A stretch of DNA of 64,000 nucleotides from Kuschelorhynchus macadamiae (GCA_030620095.1 JAUTXW010000325.1:806001-870000), one strand, 5' to 3'; positions 1-13,375 are shown, counted from the stretch's first letter. A program made the numbers and translations. Notes: generated from the letters alone by a model not told the origin.

Positions 1-677
1 AAAGTTACTGTTTATCAACTGTTGATATCCCCGTTAAATTGCGAGAAATCGACGTTTGAAATGTAATTGAACGTACGAACTGTATACAGGGTGTTACTAA
101 AGTAATTAACGTTATGCATATAATTAGAATGTCTTAGAAGTAGAAGTATTTTTAAAACTGAGACTTTTTAAGTTCTTGCAATTATTTTGTTTTTTCCCTG
201 GTGTCATAACTCCTACTTACAGTGGTGACAGCGTCGTTCCTATTTTACGCACAAAAATTAAATTTTGCCCCATTAAATAAACACTTTTTATTCTGATACA
301 CCTAAAGTACACTACACAGATCTAAAACATCGACTAAACGGGGAGGTATGTCAAAAGCAGACCGTTTCCATGGATGTAAAAAGTTGTAGCCAACCGCGAA
401 TGATCATTCCACCGTTTCGATAGTTACTCACATTCTTTTCATAGACACAGATTCGTGTGCCAAACTTTATTAATTCCTGATACACACAAAGAAAGGAATG
501 GTACAACCGAGATGAGAATACTCGATTAAGAGGGTCACCGCAGATATAGAATTAAAAGCGGTGAAATAAGAAATGAACTTGAATTCAGGACGTGGTAAGG
601 TGGACCAGACGGAGGACGTTGTCTATACTGGGGAGATCACGTACACAAAATTGATTAAGACCGGCTAACAAAATCGG
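1..677. other. AT-rich non-coding; one TACAGGGTGT terminus
   Basis: No coding signal seen. At about 85-96 there is a TACAGGGTGTTA motif, the terminus-like sequence that recurs through the window and usually marks one end of mariner-like or MITE repeats. No matching opposite terminus was found close by. Confidence 0.4.
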
Positions 678-888
678 CTAAAACACAAAAACTACCCAAA
701 TGTTGGTACGAGAGCTGGAAATCATCGTCACAAGATGGTATACTGTACATAATATAATATTAGAACAATAAGTTGCATTTTTTAAATGAAACGCCCTGTA
801 TATAATTGCCTTTTTGAATTCTAGTAAAAATTCTATGAATATTTTGTATTTCAAATTTTCACGTATCTTCAATTGATTTGGAAATATT

Positions 889-2131
889 AACATGTGTGCA
901 AAATCAAAACCATCTTCAAACTTTCTTGTTATGTATTTAAGATAAACGTGTGCCAACAATTGGTAAAGGTGCAAATAGATAGCAAGATACTTATTAATAA
1001 TTCCTATTTCATCCCTTTTAACATACCTAACATTTTTTATAGAATTAATTTTAAATAAATGAACGTTTTTATCAACATCTCCTGAAGAAGCAAAAAACTG
1101 ATCCGATATTAATATTAAACATTAACTAATGCAATAAATGTTAAATTAACCGTTAAGTTTATTAAAATTTAATATCCAATTTTTGCCGATCATCAGGATT
1201 ATGATATAAAAAAAATGACATTGACAAAAACCAGTTACTGCGACTTATCAAATTATAGTAAATTCAATGATTGATTCTCAATTTTAGGTATTTGTCATTT
1301 GCAAGACATATATAATTCTTGATTATTATGTTTATTACAAATTAATGTATGCGTGATTTCTTATTTGCTTGTATAAAATTGAATAATTTTACGTAAATAT
1401 AGGAAAGAAGTTAATTGTAGTGAACAAAATAAAAGTCTACTTGCCGGTTTAAGGGAAGTCCCTTACAAGGAATACCACTTTTATTTTTTGCACTTTTTAA
1501 CTTCTTTCCTATATGCCTATCCGTGCCATTAAATTATTCAATATTTTTCAATCACTTTACTTCATCTATTGATACATTAATTTGTAATAAACATAATAAT
1601 CAAGAATTATATCGAGCTTGCAAATGACAAATACCTAAAGAAAAGAGAACGTACCTCATTGAATTTACTATAATTTGATAAGTCGCAGTAACTGGTTTGT
1701 GGCTTTAAATTTTTTATCTATATTAGATCTATAACAATGCAAAAAATGTGGATATTAAATTTGAATAAACTTGACAATGTCAAAGTTAATTTTTAACACT
1801 TTATTGCATTGCTTTAAAAAATGTTTAATATTACATTCATCAGTGAGAATACAGAAATGTTATGACCTTGACCGCGATCGTGATCAATTTTAAATTTGAA
1901 AAATTCTATAAAAAATGTTAGGTATGTTAAAAGGGATGAAAGTCAGGAATTATTTAAGTATCTTGATAAGTTTTACCATTTTAAATCGGCCTTTTAAAAA
2001 GTATAATTTTGACCATGATCAATTTTTAAAATCAATTTGCACCACTTTACCAATTGTTGACACACGTAGGTCGGATGTAAATACAATAACTTGGTAACTT
2101 TGAAGATGCTTTTGATTTTGCACACATGTTA
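889..2131. repeat. Large foldback / imperfect palindrome
   Basis: Two arms run inward to a centre near 1457, where AAGGGAAGTCCCTT forms a small palindrome. Arm matches can be followed in blocks. 889-925 matches 2102-2130 (GATTTTGCACACATGTT). 1015-1050 matches 1910-1945 (TTAGGTATGTTAAAAGGGATG). 1105-1190 matches 1740-1835. 1228-1412 matches about 1500-1698 (TTGATAAGTCGCAGTAACTG). 1424-1437 matches 1478-1491. The right arm carries short insertions absent from the left. The matching is diverged, so this is an old structure: either two head-to-head copies of a repeat or a foldback transposon. An 'ACAGGGCG' terminus-like motif lies just outside the left arm near 790, on the minus strand. Confidence 0.75.
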
Positions 2132-2398
2132 AGTACATTATCGAAATCGTATGACCTTGAGCTACTAAACTTTTGGAAGCAAGTTTTTTTTAAATATACT
2201 AAAAAGTATAGCGAGTTTATAACATGACTTTCTTCTTTTATATAGGACTGTAAGTCCTGTAAAGTGTGCTTTATCAATCATCTGCTGTATATTAATAAAA
2301 GTAAACTTGATGTATATGTGTGTGCAAAACCTAAAATAGTAACCCTACATATCAGTTTTTTAATTTTTTTTTCTGTCTTGAATAATAAGAAAGTAAGA

Positions 2399-2411
2399 GG
2401 GGGGGGGGGGT
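2399..2411 (+). repeat. Poly-G tract
   Basis: An uninterrupted G run just after AAGAGG, unusual in such AT-rich DNA. It lies between two foldback repeats. Confidence 0.9.
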
Positions 2412-2432
2412 AATATTATAGGGGATCACCCT

Positions 2433-3010
2433 GTACAAGGTATTTCCTCATATTTCGCCATCCTCATTATTTGTTTAATTTTAAGAGATAGAAACAAATG
2501 TTAAATATAAAACGTGTATGAATTATTAAGCAGTTTATAGAAAATTATACAAAACGTCCCAAAAATGTGTGGCAGATCCATTTTTTAAATAGATCACCTT
2601 GTGTATTATATGTTCAGAAAACGGTTCCCTTCTTCTTGATTATAAATACACCAAGTTTGACACGTTTAACTTTAAAAACACCTAGGTATATAACAAAACC
2701 TTGCCTTAACAAGCCCTGTGTTAGAGAGAGAGAGAGAACAAAAAACGACCCACTGCATCGTGTACTCAATGGTATTGCATTTTGCTCCTTATGATCGGAA
2801 TTTCTCGGGAGTCTTTAAAAATGAAGGTATCAAATTTGATATATTTAAAATCAGCAATATTAGGCCCGTTTTACGAAGATACAATTTATAGGGTATTCCA
2901 TTTAAAATGAAGTATGTTAGGTCTGCCACACATTTTTGACAAATGTATACATAAATATTAATTTTATATAAGGTAGTCAGGGTGGCGACATATGAGGTAA
3001 GACCATGTAC
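2433..3010. repeat. Inverted-repeat element, MITE-like
   Basis: The left end GTACAAGGTATTTCCTCATA mirrors the right end, whose reverse complement is GTACATGGTCTTACCTCATA. Inner blocks also pair: CAAAAATGTGTGGCAGA near 2559 with its complement near 2922-2938. The arms are about 200 bp and diverged. The loop near 2725-2737 holds an (AG)n tract. The left terminus is preceded by CACCCT, giving the CCCTGTA end seen elsewhere. No transposase is present. Confidence 0.6.
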
Positions 3011-4200
3011 ATTATGCAGCATGCTTGCATTTAAGCAATAAAATGACATTAAAGCATTTACTCAATAGTAATCAATAAGCACTAATTCTAAAAATACGTC
3101 CTGGTAATAAAGAAAATTCTTTGGATAATCTGTATACGCCGACTGCCTTTCTGTAATTAGGTAACGCCCAACAAAAATATCGACACACTAGTTAGTTACA
3201 CTTAATGTTATGCTTGAGTCTATTATCGATTTTAATTATTTTACTTTATAATATTACAACAAAGATATTTTCTGCAAAAAGCACGGCAAAATGGTTTGTT
3301 GTGCTTTTCATTAAATACTAAACGCTATAATAGAGTTACATAAAGTACAGATACGAGACAAAAAACCGGTTATCTTTCCTTGCAATAAAAAATTGCATGG
3401 GTATTAAATAAACTTTAAATGTCAGACGATCAAGCGTCAGCAATCTACAGGATGGAACCATAAGGAAATATACGTTTTAAAACAGATTCTCATCAAAACC
3501 ATATTATTATTTTAATGTTACATATACTAAACGCCTGGACATAATTAACTCAACAATACAGTTAATGACGGGAACCGTTACAATAAATAGATTTTAATGA
3601 ATTTTCAATAAATATCAAAAGTAATTTAATATTGCTTGTGGATCATATTTACAAGCACACATTTTAGTCAGGTCAAAGACTTTAGGATTAAACTCCGAAT
3701 GAACGATCCATTTAACGTAAAATAAAATACTTCCTAAATGGATCCCACCCAACTGTGTATTATATTCGGTATAGTTGAGATCCATCCAGAGATTTTCGTA
3801 TAGCACAACGCCCGGAGCCGACGCTGTTGCCCTCACACCATGCTCAGAGTTGCTAGTCCGAGACGTACTGCATCCGGTCAACTAATCCGATTATTACTAT
3901 AAAAAATAGGTTTTAGGCTATTAGACGACATTCCTACTTGTTTCTTTAAAGCATAACGTAGTCGATAGTCATATCCAGCTTCAAAAAGTATGTTTAAAAA
4001 GCCGGACCTCTGACGGAAAGGGTTACTAATGTCTATGATATTATTGTTTGGCCTTTTTGGTGTCTATTCATTAAAGGATATTCCGCTCTATCTGGCATTT
4101 CGTTAGCTACAATAAATCAACAAATTGTACACCCTGAATATGAACCTCATACGAACAGAAATACGTCCATTAAGAGATATTACGCTAACCCTAGTTCCAT
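3011..4200. other. AT-rich stretch, no recognised feature
   Basis: One 88-codon minus-strand frame (3615-3881) starts in relatively GC-rich sequence. It has no recognised domain, no splice-bounded structure and no family resemblance I know, so it is not called as a gene. Confidence 0.4.
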
Positions 4201-4204
4201 CTAT

Positions 4205-4735
4205 CCCTAGAAAACAGTACCGTGACTGACTGACAGACAACGTATAACCTAAACTGCTGGACCTAGAGTTTTGATATTTGGAGTAAATATTCCTTGATTA
4301 CCCTAGGGGTGCACTAAGGGGGGATTTTACAAAGTTCCATCCGTAAAGGGGTGGTAAACTTTGTATGAAAAAAAATGAGTTAAGATGATGACACTGAAAA
4401 TATAGTCTCAAAAGAAATAAAATAACACCTGTTTCATTATTTTCCAAAATTCATCTTTTAACGGGTACAACGCACAGCTTAATCCTGGGATCTAGAGACT
4501 TGAAATTTGGAGGAAATATTCATTTGAATACCCTGGGGCGTACTAAGGAGGGATTTTCCAAAATTCCATCCAAAAGGGGTGAAAAGGGCTAGTAAAGTTT
4601 GTAGGAAATTTTTTAAGTAACCATGATGTTACTTTTGTAAATACAGTCTTCAAAAGAAATAAAATAACACGTGTTTATTATTTTTAAAATTTTATTTTTA
4701 AGGGGGTGAATTGTGGTATCGATCTGAAACTTTGC
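4205..4735 (+). repeat. Diverged two-unit direct repeat, about 230-240 bp period
   Basis: Two units read in the same direction. Each contains CTAGAG-TTGAAATTTGGAG-like text (4262 and 4491), then TACCCTRGGG, AAGGRGGGATTTT, a GTTCCATCC-like block and GAAATAAAATAACAC (about 4407 and 4648). CTGACTGACAGACAACG precedes unit 1 and ACAACGCACAGC precedes unit 2. Similar non-coding text is widespread in insect repeats. No coding potential seen. Confidence 0.65.
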
Positions 4736-5553
4736 AAGCCTATGCAATTCAATGCAATGACAATGCAATCATTTGATAACACCGAGCCGATCTGATCATG
4801 ACACTAGTAAACTATAACTTTTCGATTTGCTTCTAACTTGCAAAAACAGGCGGGAAAAAGCTAGCTTACTGATGAAACCAAATATCGATTATACTCCGAA
4901 CAGATTCAACAAATGGAAAATAAAAGATCCCTAAGTGGACACCAACTTTGTCGTGTTTTAGCATGGAATTGTGATCCATAGAAAGATTTCCGTGGAGCTT
5001 AATAACGGCAAGAGTTGCCAATCCTCCAACTACAATTACCAATCATAGTTCCCTTTAAAGCATAATTTTGATTTGCGTTTTAATTTCCAATAGCCTTGAA
5101 ATACACACTAAAAGTAAGTAAATCTAAATCGCGCCACTCACAACACCGTGTATACCTCATATGCAAGCTAATATTGCGATTAAACGGCGACATGAGCGAC
5201 TCATGTGGTGAATTTATGAAACTGTTTGATGGACTGTCTACGCGAAGCATAATCAATCAATCTTTGATTAAACTCATCGATAAACCGATTGAGAACAAAA
5301 AAATTGTAAGATTATTTAACAAAAATCGGCAAATTTCCTTTACCTGGAACTTCCCTGATTATAAATATTTCCTTTTATTAGGAATAGTGAAGTGTGAATC
5401 AGTTTAGTTCAGTACATAATTATTTAGGAACACATATATACAGTCTTTTCAGACATTTTTATTAGACGCCATATTGGATCCCTACCAATATATTACTAAT
5501 TACTACCTATGCCACACTCGATTTTGGTCATAATTTAAAATGAATTCAATAAG

Positions 5554-6673
5554 CAGGGGCGGCTCGCAGGTGAAAAAGTAAGTGAAGTGCAAATGAAGCC
5601 AGAAAATGTCGCAATAATTTTTTTTCCAGAATTTTTTTATATGTAGAGAGGGTAGAATATTTTTTTACGACTTACCTAAATTTTGTATACAAAATCAATT
5701 CTCTTATCCTTCATAGCAGCAAATTTATTTATAACATCCCTATAAAATGGATGAGTTGCCCTAATCTCCTCCAGAAATTTCTTTTGAACTGAAATATTGC
5801 CAAGAGAAGTAAGTCTTTCTTGAGATATTGTATTTCTTAAATAAGTTTTTACATATTTGAAGCGAGAAAAACTTCTTTCCACTAAAGCACTTGTCGAAGG
5901 TATTGTCAAAACAAGGGAAAACAATTTATATGCTTCGGTAAAAATATATTTATTTTTATTAATTTTTTTCACTTGCTCTTACAGCGATATATTCCAATTA
6001 CTCTCATTGGCAAATTGGCGATTTTTTTTTGAAGAACGTCAAATAGTCCGTCCGTGATTGAGAAAATGTCATTAAACACTAATGCCAGAAACGTGAATTC
6101 AAAATCGCTCATCTCACCTAAAAATCCTTTCGCAAGGCGGATTGATTTTTCATCAGATTTGTCACAGTTTGTAATAAATTCAGAGAGTCTTTTAATTTAT
6201 TCCAGTCTTGAAAATCACATTTACTAACTTCGAATTTGAAGTTGTAACAACACCATAAATAAATATAACACAAAAGAGTCAAGTTAACTGCAAAGGAACT
6301 CACCGGTTGCAGCGAAATCCGCGAAAATAAAAGTAAACAATCACCGCAAACTGAACGACACGTGGGTGTAGTGTACTGCGCCTGCAATTCACCGAGAGCG
6401 TTGTATGGCACCTCCAGCAAAGTCAGAGCGGTTTGCGCCACTGTTATAGTTGTTATAATAAAATTCGATGGAAAGTTTTAAAAAGACATGCCGCCAACGG
6501 TCAAGTAAAATATTTATTCGAGATGTGAAGTTTATTTTTTACCAATTAGGTGAATAAATGAATGTAAAAACTAAAATTTTAAAAGATATATAATAAATAT
6601 AGTTAGATGTTTGCTTGTTTATTTTTCCTGGTGAAGTAGCACTCCACCTACTTCACCTGAATAGCCGCCACTG
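5554..6673 (-). mobile_element. hAT transposon with perfect 8-bp target duplication
   Basis: The ends are CAGGGGCGGCT...AGGTGAA on the left and TTCACCT...AGCCGCCACTG on the right. They are inverted repeats of the CAGNGGCGGCT type typical of hAT elements. Both flanks are TCAATAAG (5546-5553 and 6674-6681), an exact 8-bp duplication, which is the hAT hallmark. At 1120 bp it is internally deleted: only the C-terminal part of the transposase remains (minus strand, about 5676-6180), so it is non-autonomous. Removing the element and one TCAATAAG rejoins copy A of the surrounding repeat. Confidence 0.92.
5676..6180 (-). pseudogene. hAT transposase C-terminal remnant (ZMYM1-like class)
   Basis: The downstream 98-codon frame (5676-5972) carries the hAT C-terminal dimerisation signature: LTIPSTSALVERSFS, then KTYLRNTISQERLTSLGNI. 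Upstream, in another frame (about 5990-6180), are SIRLAKGFLGEMSDFEF and TDGLFDVLQKK. These are typical of the zinc-finger MYM-type-1-like hAT transposases, which precede the dimerisation region in that family. At least one frameshift or stop separates the blocks, and the N-terminal zinc finger and first catalytic residues are gone. A full transposase is about 600-800 residues. This copy cannot encode an active enzyme. Confidence 0.85.
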
Positions 6674-8229
6674 TCAATAAGTAGTTTTTACATTGACACA
6701 CATCGCAATTTTGTTACGTCATGCGTCATGTTGAATTCGCACCATTTATCCTTATATCATATTTAATTTGTCTCTAAAATTTATAGTCAACTGAATAAAA
6801 AGATTTTTTAACGTTAATTGTTTTAACATGTTATATGGCCGTCATTTCGTTCCGCTATCTTTAATTCACAACTTTACCAGCTTATCCCTATATCACATTT
6901 AATGCTTGCACAAAATTTGAAATTAATCGAATATATAGTTTTTTTTTCAGACTGATTTTTTAAATATTTTATTAGGCCGCGATTTTGTTTTCCTATCTTA
7001 TACAAGTAACACTTGATTTGTTTGCCAGTTTTGGTGGATAATCAGTTTTTTAGTAACAATTTTTTTCACTAGTCCGCCATCTTGTTCCGGCATATTGGAT
7101 TTTTACCAAAATATTACCAGGTCACCACTATATAGGCCTTGGTTTTTTTCCAAAATTTGAAATCATAAAACATATTTTTGGAATCTCGGGATGCTAAAGC
7201 GCGAAGATATGTAAAACCTGAGGGGGTGATTTTTTTCAGATTACAAACATTTTATTCGGCCGCCATTTTGTTCGACCATCTTTAATTAGTACCACAGTTT
7301 TACTAGTTCATCTCTATACTACAATCAGTTATGGCACACAATCTGAAACCAGTTCATTAAAAGGAAGAACAGCACGCAAAAAATGAAAAATCAGCGTCAA
7401 GGTCTAGTCAGTTTCAAAGTAAGATAAAAAGGTACCTACGTATTAGAAAAAACTTCCTGCACGTCCGACCTTAAAAAATTGTGCTATGTATAGGCAATTT
7501 AAATTACATTTCGGTTAAAAATGGGTTCAAAAGGGTTCACGCGCTGCAGAAATACAAAGACACGAATATGATTTAACATTTCAAATTTTGCGGTTATGTA
7601 GATGAATGATCAATGCAAGGCTCTACAGAGCCATTTTGTGGAAAAAAATTTTATGCGACAGCATTTGCCTCAAAAAGTGATTAAAGAATAGTCGAAAAAA
7701 TTCGAATGTAGCGCCCAACTATACATATTTCCCTATTTAAATCACATTGAAGCCAATAAATATCTCTTACAGCTTTAACATAATATTGCAGAGGCGGAAG
7801 GCTTGCAAATGATCCATAATATTGCGTTCAGTTCGCCTTAAGTAGTTTTTTCGGGCTGAATGTTTAAATATTTTATTAAGCCGCCATTTTAACAGTTGAT
7901 TCCTACATAATACTTGATTTTTGTGAGATAAATTGGATAAGCACTTTCTTAGTAATAGTTTTTTTTCACTAGGCCGCCATTTTGTTTTGCCATATTGGAT
8001 TTTACCGAAATGTTACCAGGTCATTTTCACGTGACCCTTAATTTTTGACCAAATTTTGAAGTCAATCGGGTAAGTAGTTTTTTAGATATACCGCGAACAG
8101 ACAAACCGACAGACAGACCTACGTAATCGAGAAAACATGTTTTTCGTCATCTAGGGACCCTAAAACCTAAAAATCTCGGAAGATGATTTTTTCACAATTA
8201 CAATACTTCCCTTTTATGATGAAGTAAAA

Positions 8230-9540
8230 ATTGTTAGTATTTTTGTAGGAAGCGATTTAATGTTTTTTTATCCCTTGGCAATTCTAAAAATTACGTTTAG
8301 CTACTTTTTAAGCGGTTACCATTATAAAAGATCCAATATTAACCTTTGAATATGAATTGTTTTTGGTATGTGATATGTTTAATTACGTCACTAGTAGTGT
8401 AATGAGCTTATTACGTAATTCAATGAAAAAGACTAAAATATTGCCAGTGGCATATTTGTCTCTAACAGGGTGTGTCAGAATTGTAAACTATCAATTACAA
8501 ATAAAATATTATTTTTGTATTCAAACTGTCATAGATAAAATGTCGATCATTACCGTGCGGTAAAATATATTACGGCACTAGTGTGATTCACCACTCGTGA
8601 GTCTAATAATATTTATACCTCACTAGTAATTTAAATAACTATTATTTTATATATCTCCTAAAATATTTGAATATCCAGAAATTCTATTGAAATATCGATA
8701 CTCGATAGCTGTATTAGTATTAGACGGATTTAGATACACCCCGTACATAATGATATATAACCTTTCGAAACATGGGTGATAATTTATTACAGTCAAGTCT
8801 TATTTATTTCTCGTTCTAACCGGTAGTTTTGCCATTTATAAAAATTCGATGAAAAATTTTATTAGAGTTGAGAACGTTTGATGGATATTTTATTTAAATT
8901 TTTTGTTGGTCCTGCGAAGACTTGGTCTATTTTCGTAAAAAAATTGGCAATGGCAATGATCTTGAATTATTGCTGTAAGGTTTTTTAAACACCTTTTCTT
9001 ATATGTAGTCTATTACAAATATGGTTAAATTATTTCTGTTTTGTATATATCTTATAGTTCTACTATAGTGGAAATTTTAAGTAAATATGGAAAATCGTGG
9101 GAGCAGACTAATTTTAGTTGAGTATACAGTTTAGATATTTAATAATTTTATTAATAAATGAGTCCGACGTTAAGCTGCTTTGGCGATTATTAAAGTCAAC
9201 CATCATCAAGAGCGGTGGATCGGTCAGAGCATTTATTTTTAAAATAAGGCCAGTAAAAATGTCTACTCTTACTAGAGCACCCGGAATAAAAAAGTAATTA
9301 TTATTGATGTTTCCTTTAATAAATAATTCGGACAAACCACAAGGTAAACATAACTTATATATTGGGGTCTACTTTCAAAGTGTACAAGATTTTCAAAAAA
9401 CTATAAAAATTATGTATTTGTAATAATAATAAATTCATGTAATTATCTAAGAGTTAATATATGAGTAATTGATTTTAATTTATTAAAAGCTTTTATTTAA
9501 CTTCACTTATATGTTAATTAGTTGTATGTATGTGTAACTG
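8230..9540. other. AT-rich, no recognised feature
   Basis: Only short frames with no family resemblance were found. A weak ACAGGGTGTGTC terminus-like motif lies near 8466. Confidence 0.4.
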
Positions 9541-9830
9541 TCTTACACAGGGTGCGTAAAAAATAATGCTAAAAAGTACAAAATAAAATGAATGTAATAA
9601 AATATTAAAAAAAGCTTTTAATTTTCAAACTATTGAACTGAAAAGTAAAAAATCATTAAACTGCCATAAACACAGAACTCTTAAAATTTTGAATATTTTC
9701 TTAAAAACTTGAGACGTGAGACGTCACCACACTTGAAATAACGCTTCAAGCTATCAAGAAAATATTCAAATTTTTAAAAAATATTTTTTTACTTTTATTT
9801 TATTTTTAAGTTATTCTCAGACCCCTCTAT
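9541..9830 (+). repeat. MITE-like repeat related to 25254-25567
   Basis: Starts ACAGGGTGCGTAAAAAATAATGC and continues with AAAATAAAATGAATGTAA and CTTTTAATTTTCAAACTATTGAA. The same blocks open the element at 25254. Both also share a GACGTC/GACGTCTCA region and TTAAGAAAATATT. The right terminus is not preserved here. Confidence 0.6.
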
Positions 9831-9962
9831 GAATTAATAAAACCTGTTATGTGTGCGTAGTGGAATTCTGTATGAGGGAAGTTATGGATAAAGGCGAATT
9901 TAACAATTTTTTAAATTTGTTTTTAGTTTAATTTATGATTTTTTTATAAAAAAAAATTTCCT

Positions 9963-10635
9963 TATACCTCCCTCGTTATGAATATTTCCCTTTATTGGGT
10001 TTAGGGAAGTACGACTTTGTTTAGTTCTGCACATAGTCATTAATTCAGTCGTATATAAATTGCATCTTCTTTCACTTTGGAGGCAAAATGAAGGATTGAG
10101 GAGGGTATATCCAGTTAAGTTGCTTTACAGATTTGTTTTACCCAATTACCCTACAGTTCCCTCATAAGGAATTCCTCCATTTGTCTAGAAAAGTGAGAGA
10201 TAATACAATTTATATACGTAATTACTAAAAGATATTACTATTTCTAATAAATAGAAGGGGAAGTTCCGGGTAAAGAACATATACCGATTTTTTTATATAT
10301 ATTTTTTTTTAAAACATTTTAATTGGCGGCCATTTTTAATTCCAGTTCAATAATTGAATACGAAGGTTTTTTACGCTGCTGTTTTAAACATTTTACCTGA
10401 TCATCTCTATACCTTACTTATGTATTGTGCTTTGAAATTAATCAAATAAATAGTTTTTCCAGATCGATTTTTTAAGCCGCTATTCTTTTTTCGTCATCAT
10501 TCTCATGTCACACTTGATTTTTGTGCAAAATTTGAGGTAGTTTTTTGGTAACATTTTTTTATATATTACTAGATCGCCATTTTCTTACGCCATTTTGGAC
10601 TTTTACCACAATGTTACCATGTCAACTCCATATAT

Positions 10636-10640
<5 letters not shown>
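9963..10640. mobile_element. GCCAT-module repeat family, scrambled fragments (copy B)
   Basis: Three pieces. 9963-10050 is minus-oriented terminus text (CCTCCCTCGTTATGAATATT). 10255-10300 is the same terminus in plus orientation (GGGAAGTTCCGGGTAAAG). 10310-10640 is minus-oriented interior with GGCGGCCATTTT and TTTTACCACAATGTTACCA. The arrangement implies internal rearrangement or nested partial copies. Confidence 0.6.
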
Positions 10641-11480
<840 letters not shown>

Positions 11481-11749
11481 TTGTTTTAATATTTGTTGTT
11501 GTTTTTATTATTATTTTGTTGTTTGTTAATTTATATACTTAATATTTAATCTTTTTTCGGTTTATACACTTTTTATTTTGCTTGATGTTAGTAGATTAAG
11601 ATATAAGCTTTATTTTAAGTTATATTGTTTATACTTTCAATTTATTATTTACATTTTCTAATTTTTGGTAAAATGACGATACTGCCTTGTCAACGAGAAT
11701 TTGTTCTTTAAAGACAATAAAGCAATTATGCAAAATTTTGCATAAATCT

Positions 11750-12610
11750 TTTCTTCTAACGTACCTACCTAATTAGGTATTAGTAAGGAGTCACCTTTAT
11801 AAAGTCGGATTTTCAAGGTAGAATAATTTTTAAGTGATTCTTTTAAGTCGTTTAATTTTTTTTTATTAAACTTTTTATTAAAGCTAGAATATATCAAGCG
11901 CCGCGCCGCTCCTGGTTACAAAATCCACACAGGTCGTTATACAAGATTCCTAATGAAACGGATGTAGAAAATTAACCACTAATGCCCTGGTCATTTTAAA
12001 GAATTTCTTTGCATGTCAGAATATTATTAGTTCATCTTAAAATTTAAAGCTAAAACTATACATTTGGACGGAAAATGAAAGCATCATGAGAGAAGAGGAG
12101 AAGGTCGTTATATACAAATCTATAATTATAGAGCATATATACGAAATCTCCGGAACAATAATTATTGTTAACGTTTCTGGTGTTTTGAAATAACTCTCAT
12201 AATAGCAATCTTAAGTGTTTCAAGACTCGAATATACAAATTCATGTACTGTTACATTAGGTTTGCTATACGCCTGTTTTTTCAACGGACTCTCCGTTATT
12301 TAAAAACTGTCCGTACGTCCGTCCTTATGTCCGTTTTTTTTTTTCAAAATATTCTGCGTTTTTAATTGACAAAAAAAGGAAACGTGTACCGTTTACCGTT
12401 GGAAAATGAAACTCGGTAAAATATCAAATTATTTTTTTTACCAAGTCCATAAGACTAAATATGCGTTCTAGATATTGAGAGCATTATCCTATAAAGATAT
12501 TTAAACATTTCTAGATATACACACTACAAACAATTAATACTTAAGATAATTTTGTGAATTTACATTGAAAAGCCTAATATTTAAAAGATATTATGAAAAT
12601 TAAAAATTTG
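11750..12610. other. AT-rich, no recognised feature
   Basis: No coding or structured repeat recognised. A short ACGGACTCTCCGT hairpin lies near 12284. Confidence 0.35.
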
Positions 12611-12624
12611 AATGTTGTGTGGAG

Positions 12625-13375
12625 TGTTGGATGGTTACAGCATTTCAAGACTCGTTACGGAATACGTTTTTCTGAAGGAAACTAGAGAAAAGTCATCCCA
12701 GCTGGAGATAGTTGATGCCTTTAAATAAAAGTTATTATAATTCAGGAGTTGATTTCAAGTCACCACCAGCTTTTACCAGATACAACGCATGTTTCTTTTG
12801 ACGAAAATAAATGCATTAGGCTTAAATTCATTAAAGCTTTTGGAAATCGGAAAAGCAAAAAAATTGTCAATCCTTACGTCTACAGTTTACAGATATAGCA
12901 TGAATGCGTGGATGACTGATGAAATATTTAAGAACTGGTTCTCTGAGCTATTTGTTCCAGGGGTAAGTTTTCGAGATTGCTACCATTCTGATTTTTTTTC
13001 ATTTTTTTACATTATATGTAAAACATTTTCTTAGGCAGTCAAAGCCTACAAAAATATAACCCTGTTTGTTTGGAAATAATACCAACGATGATATGACTGG
13101 AATATTTATGCCTCCAAATATCCAGCCTATAGATCAGAATGTTCTTAGGCTTACCAAACTTCCTTATAGAAACAGTCTGCTGAGTGATATCGTCAGTTCC
13201 GATGACCCCATTGGAAGTGCAGTAAAAAAATCAGGAGATAACATGATAAATTTGGAGGCGGCATGGCAGAAATTAGACCAGGTGGTGTTATCCAAATGTT
13301 GGACAAACATACTGACCAAACCAGACCATGGTGAAGTTAATATTCCCCTCGCCTTACCATAACGGAAATGGAATG
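12625..13375 (+). pseudogene. pogo/Tigger-type transposase (Tc1/mariner superfamily) relic
   Basis: Blocks appear in family order but in shifting frames. WLQHFKTRYGIR (about 12630-12665) is the end of the CENP-B-like helix-turn-helix region. EKSSQLEIVDAFK follows. NAWMTDEIFKNWFSELFVP (about 12900-12960) matches the DDE-1 segment 'WMT..IF..WF...F.P'. MPPNIQPIDQNV (about 13105-13140) matches the 'LPPNTTSLIQPMDQGV' region, and WQKLDQVVLSKCW follows. The segment that would hold the middle catalytic aspartate is missing, and there are stops and frameshifts. It is inactive. Jerky/Tigger-like domesticated genes have similar motifs, but the decay rules out a functional gene. Confidence 0.75.

Larger units (their letters stand above)
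5322..8225 (-). mobile_element. GCCAT-module repeat family, copy A (interrupted by hAT)
   Basis: Reverse-orientation copy of a long non-coding repeat also seen at 9963-10640, 17690-19432, 29077-30650 and 56746-57940. One end has AATCGGCAAATTTCC and GGAACTTCCCT. The other has CAATACTTCCC followed by a degraded GGGAAGT copy. The interior is built of diverged units of about 150-200 bp. Each holds CCGCCAT(T/C)TTG, 'TTTTACCAAAATGTTACCAGGTCA' like text and 'AATTTTGAAGTCAATC' like text, plus a (GACA)n-like patch near 8095-8125. No reading frame was found, so it looks non-autonomous. A hAT element (5554-6673) sits inside it, so this copy is older than that insertion. Confidence 0.75.

Noticed and set aside
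3615..3881. 88-codon minus-strand ORF as a gene
   Set aside because: Slightly less AT-biased than its surroundings, but with no domain, splice context or repeat family to support it.
5096..5407. 103-codon plus-strand ORF
   Set aside because: Its 3' half is the terminus of repeat copy A and its 5' half has no recognised domain. Chance frame.
5857..6057. 66-codon plus-strand ORF
   Set aside because: Antisense shadow of the hAT transposase remnant.
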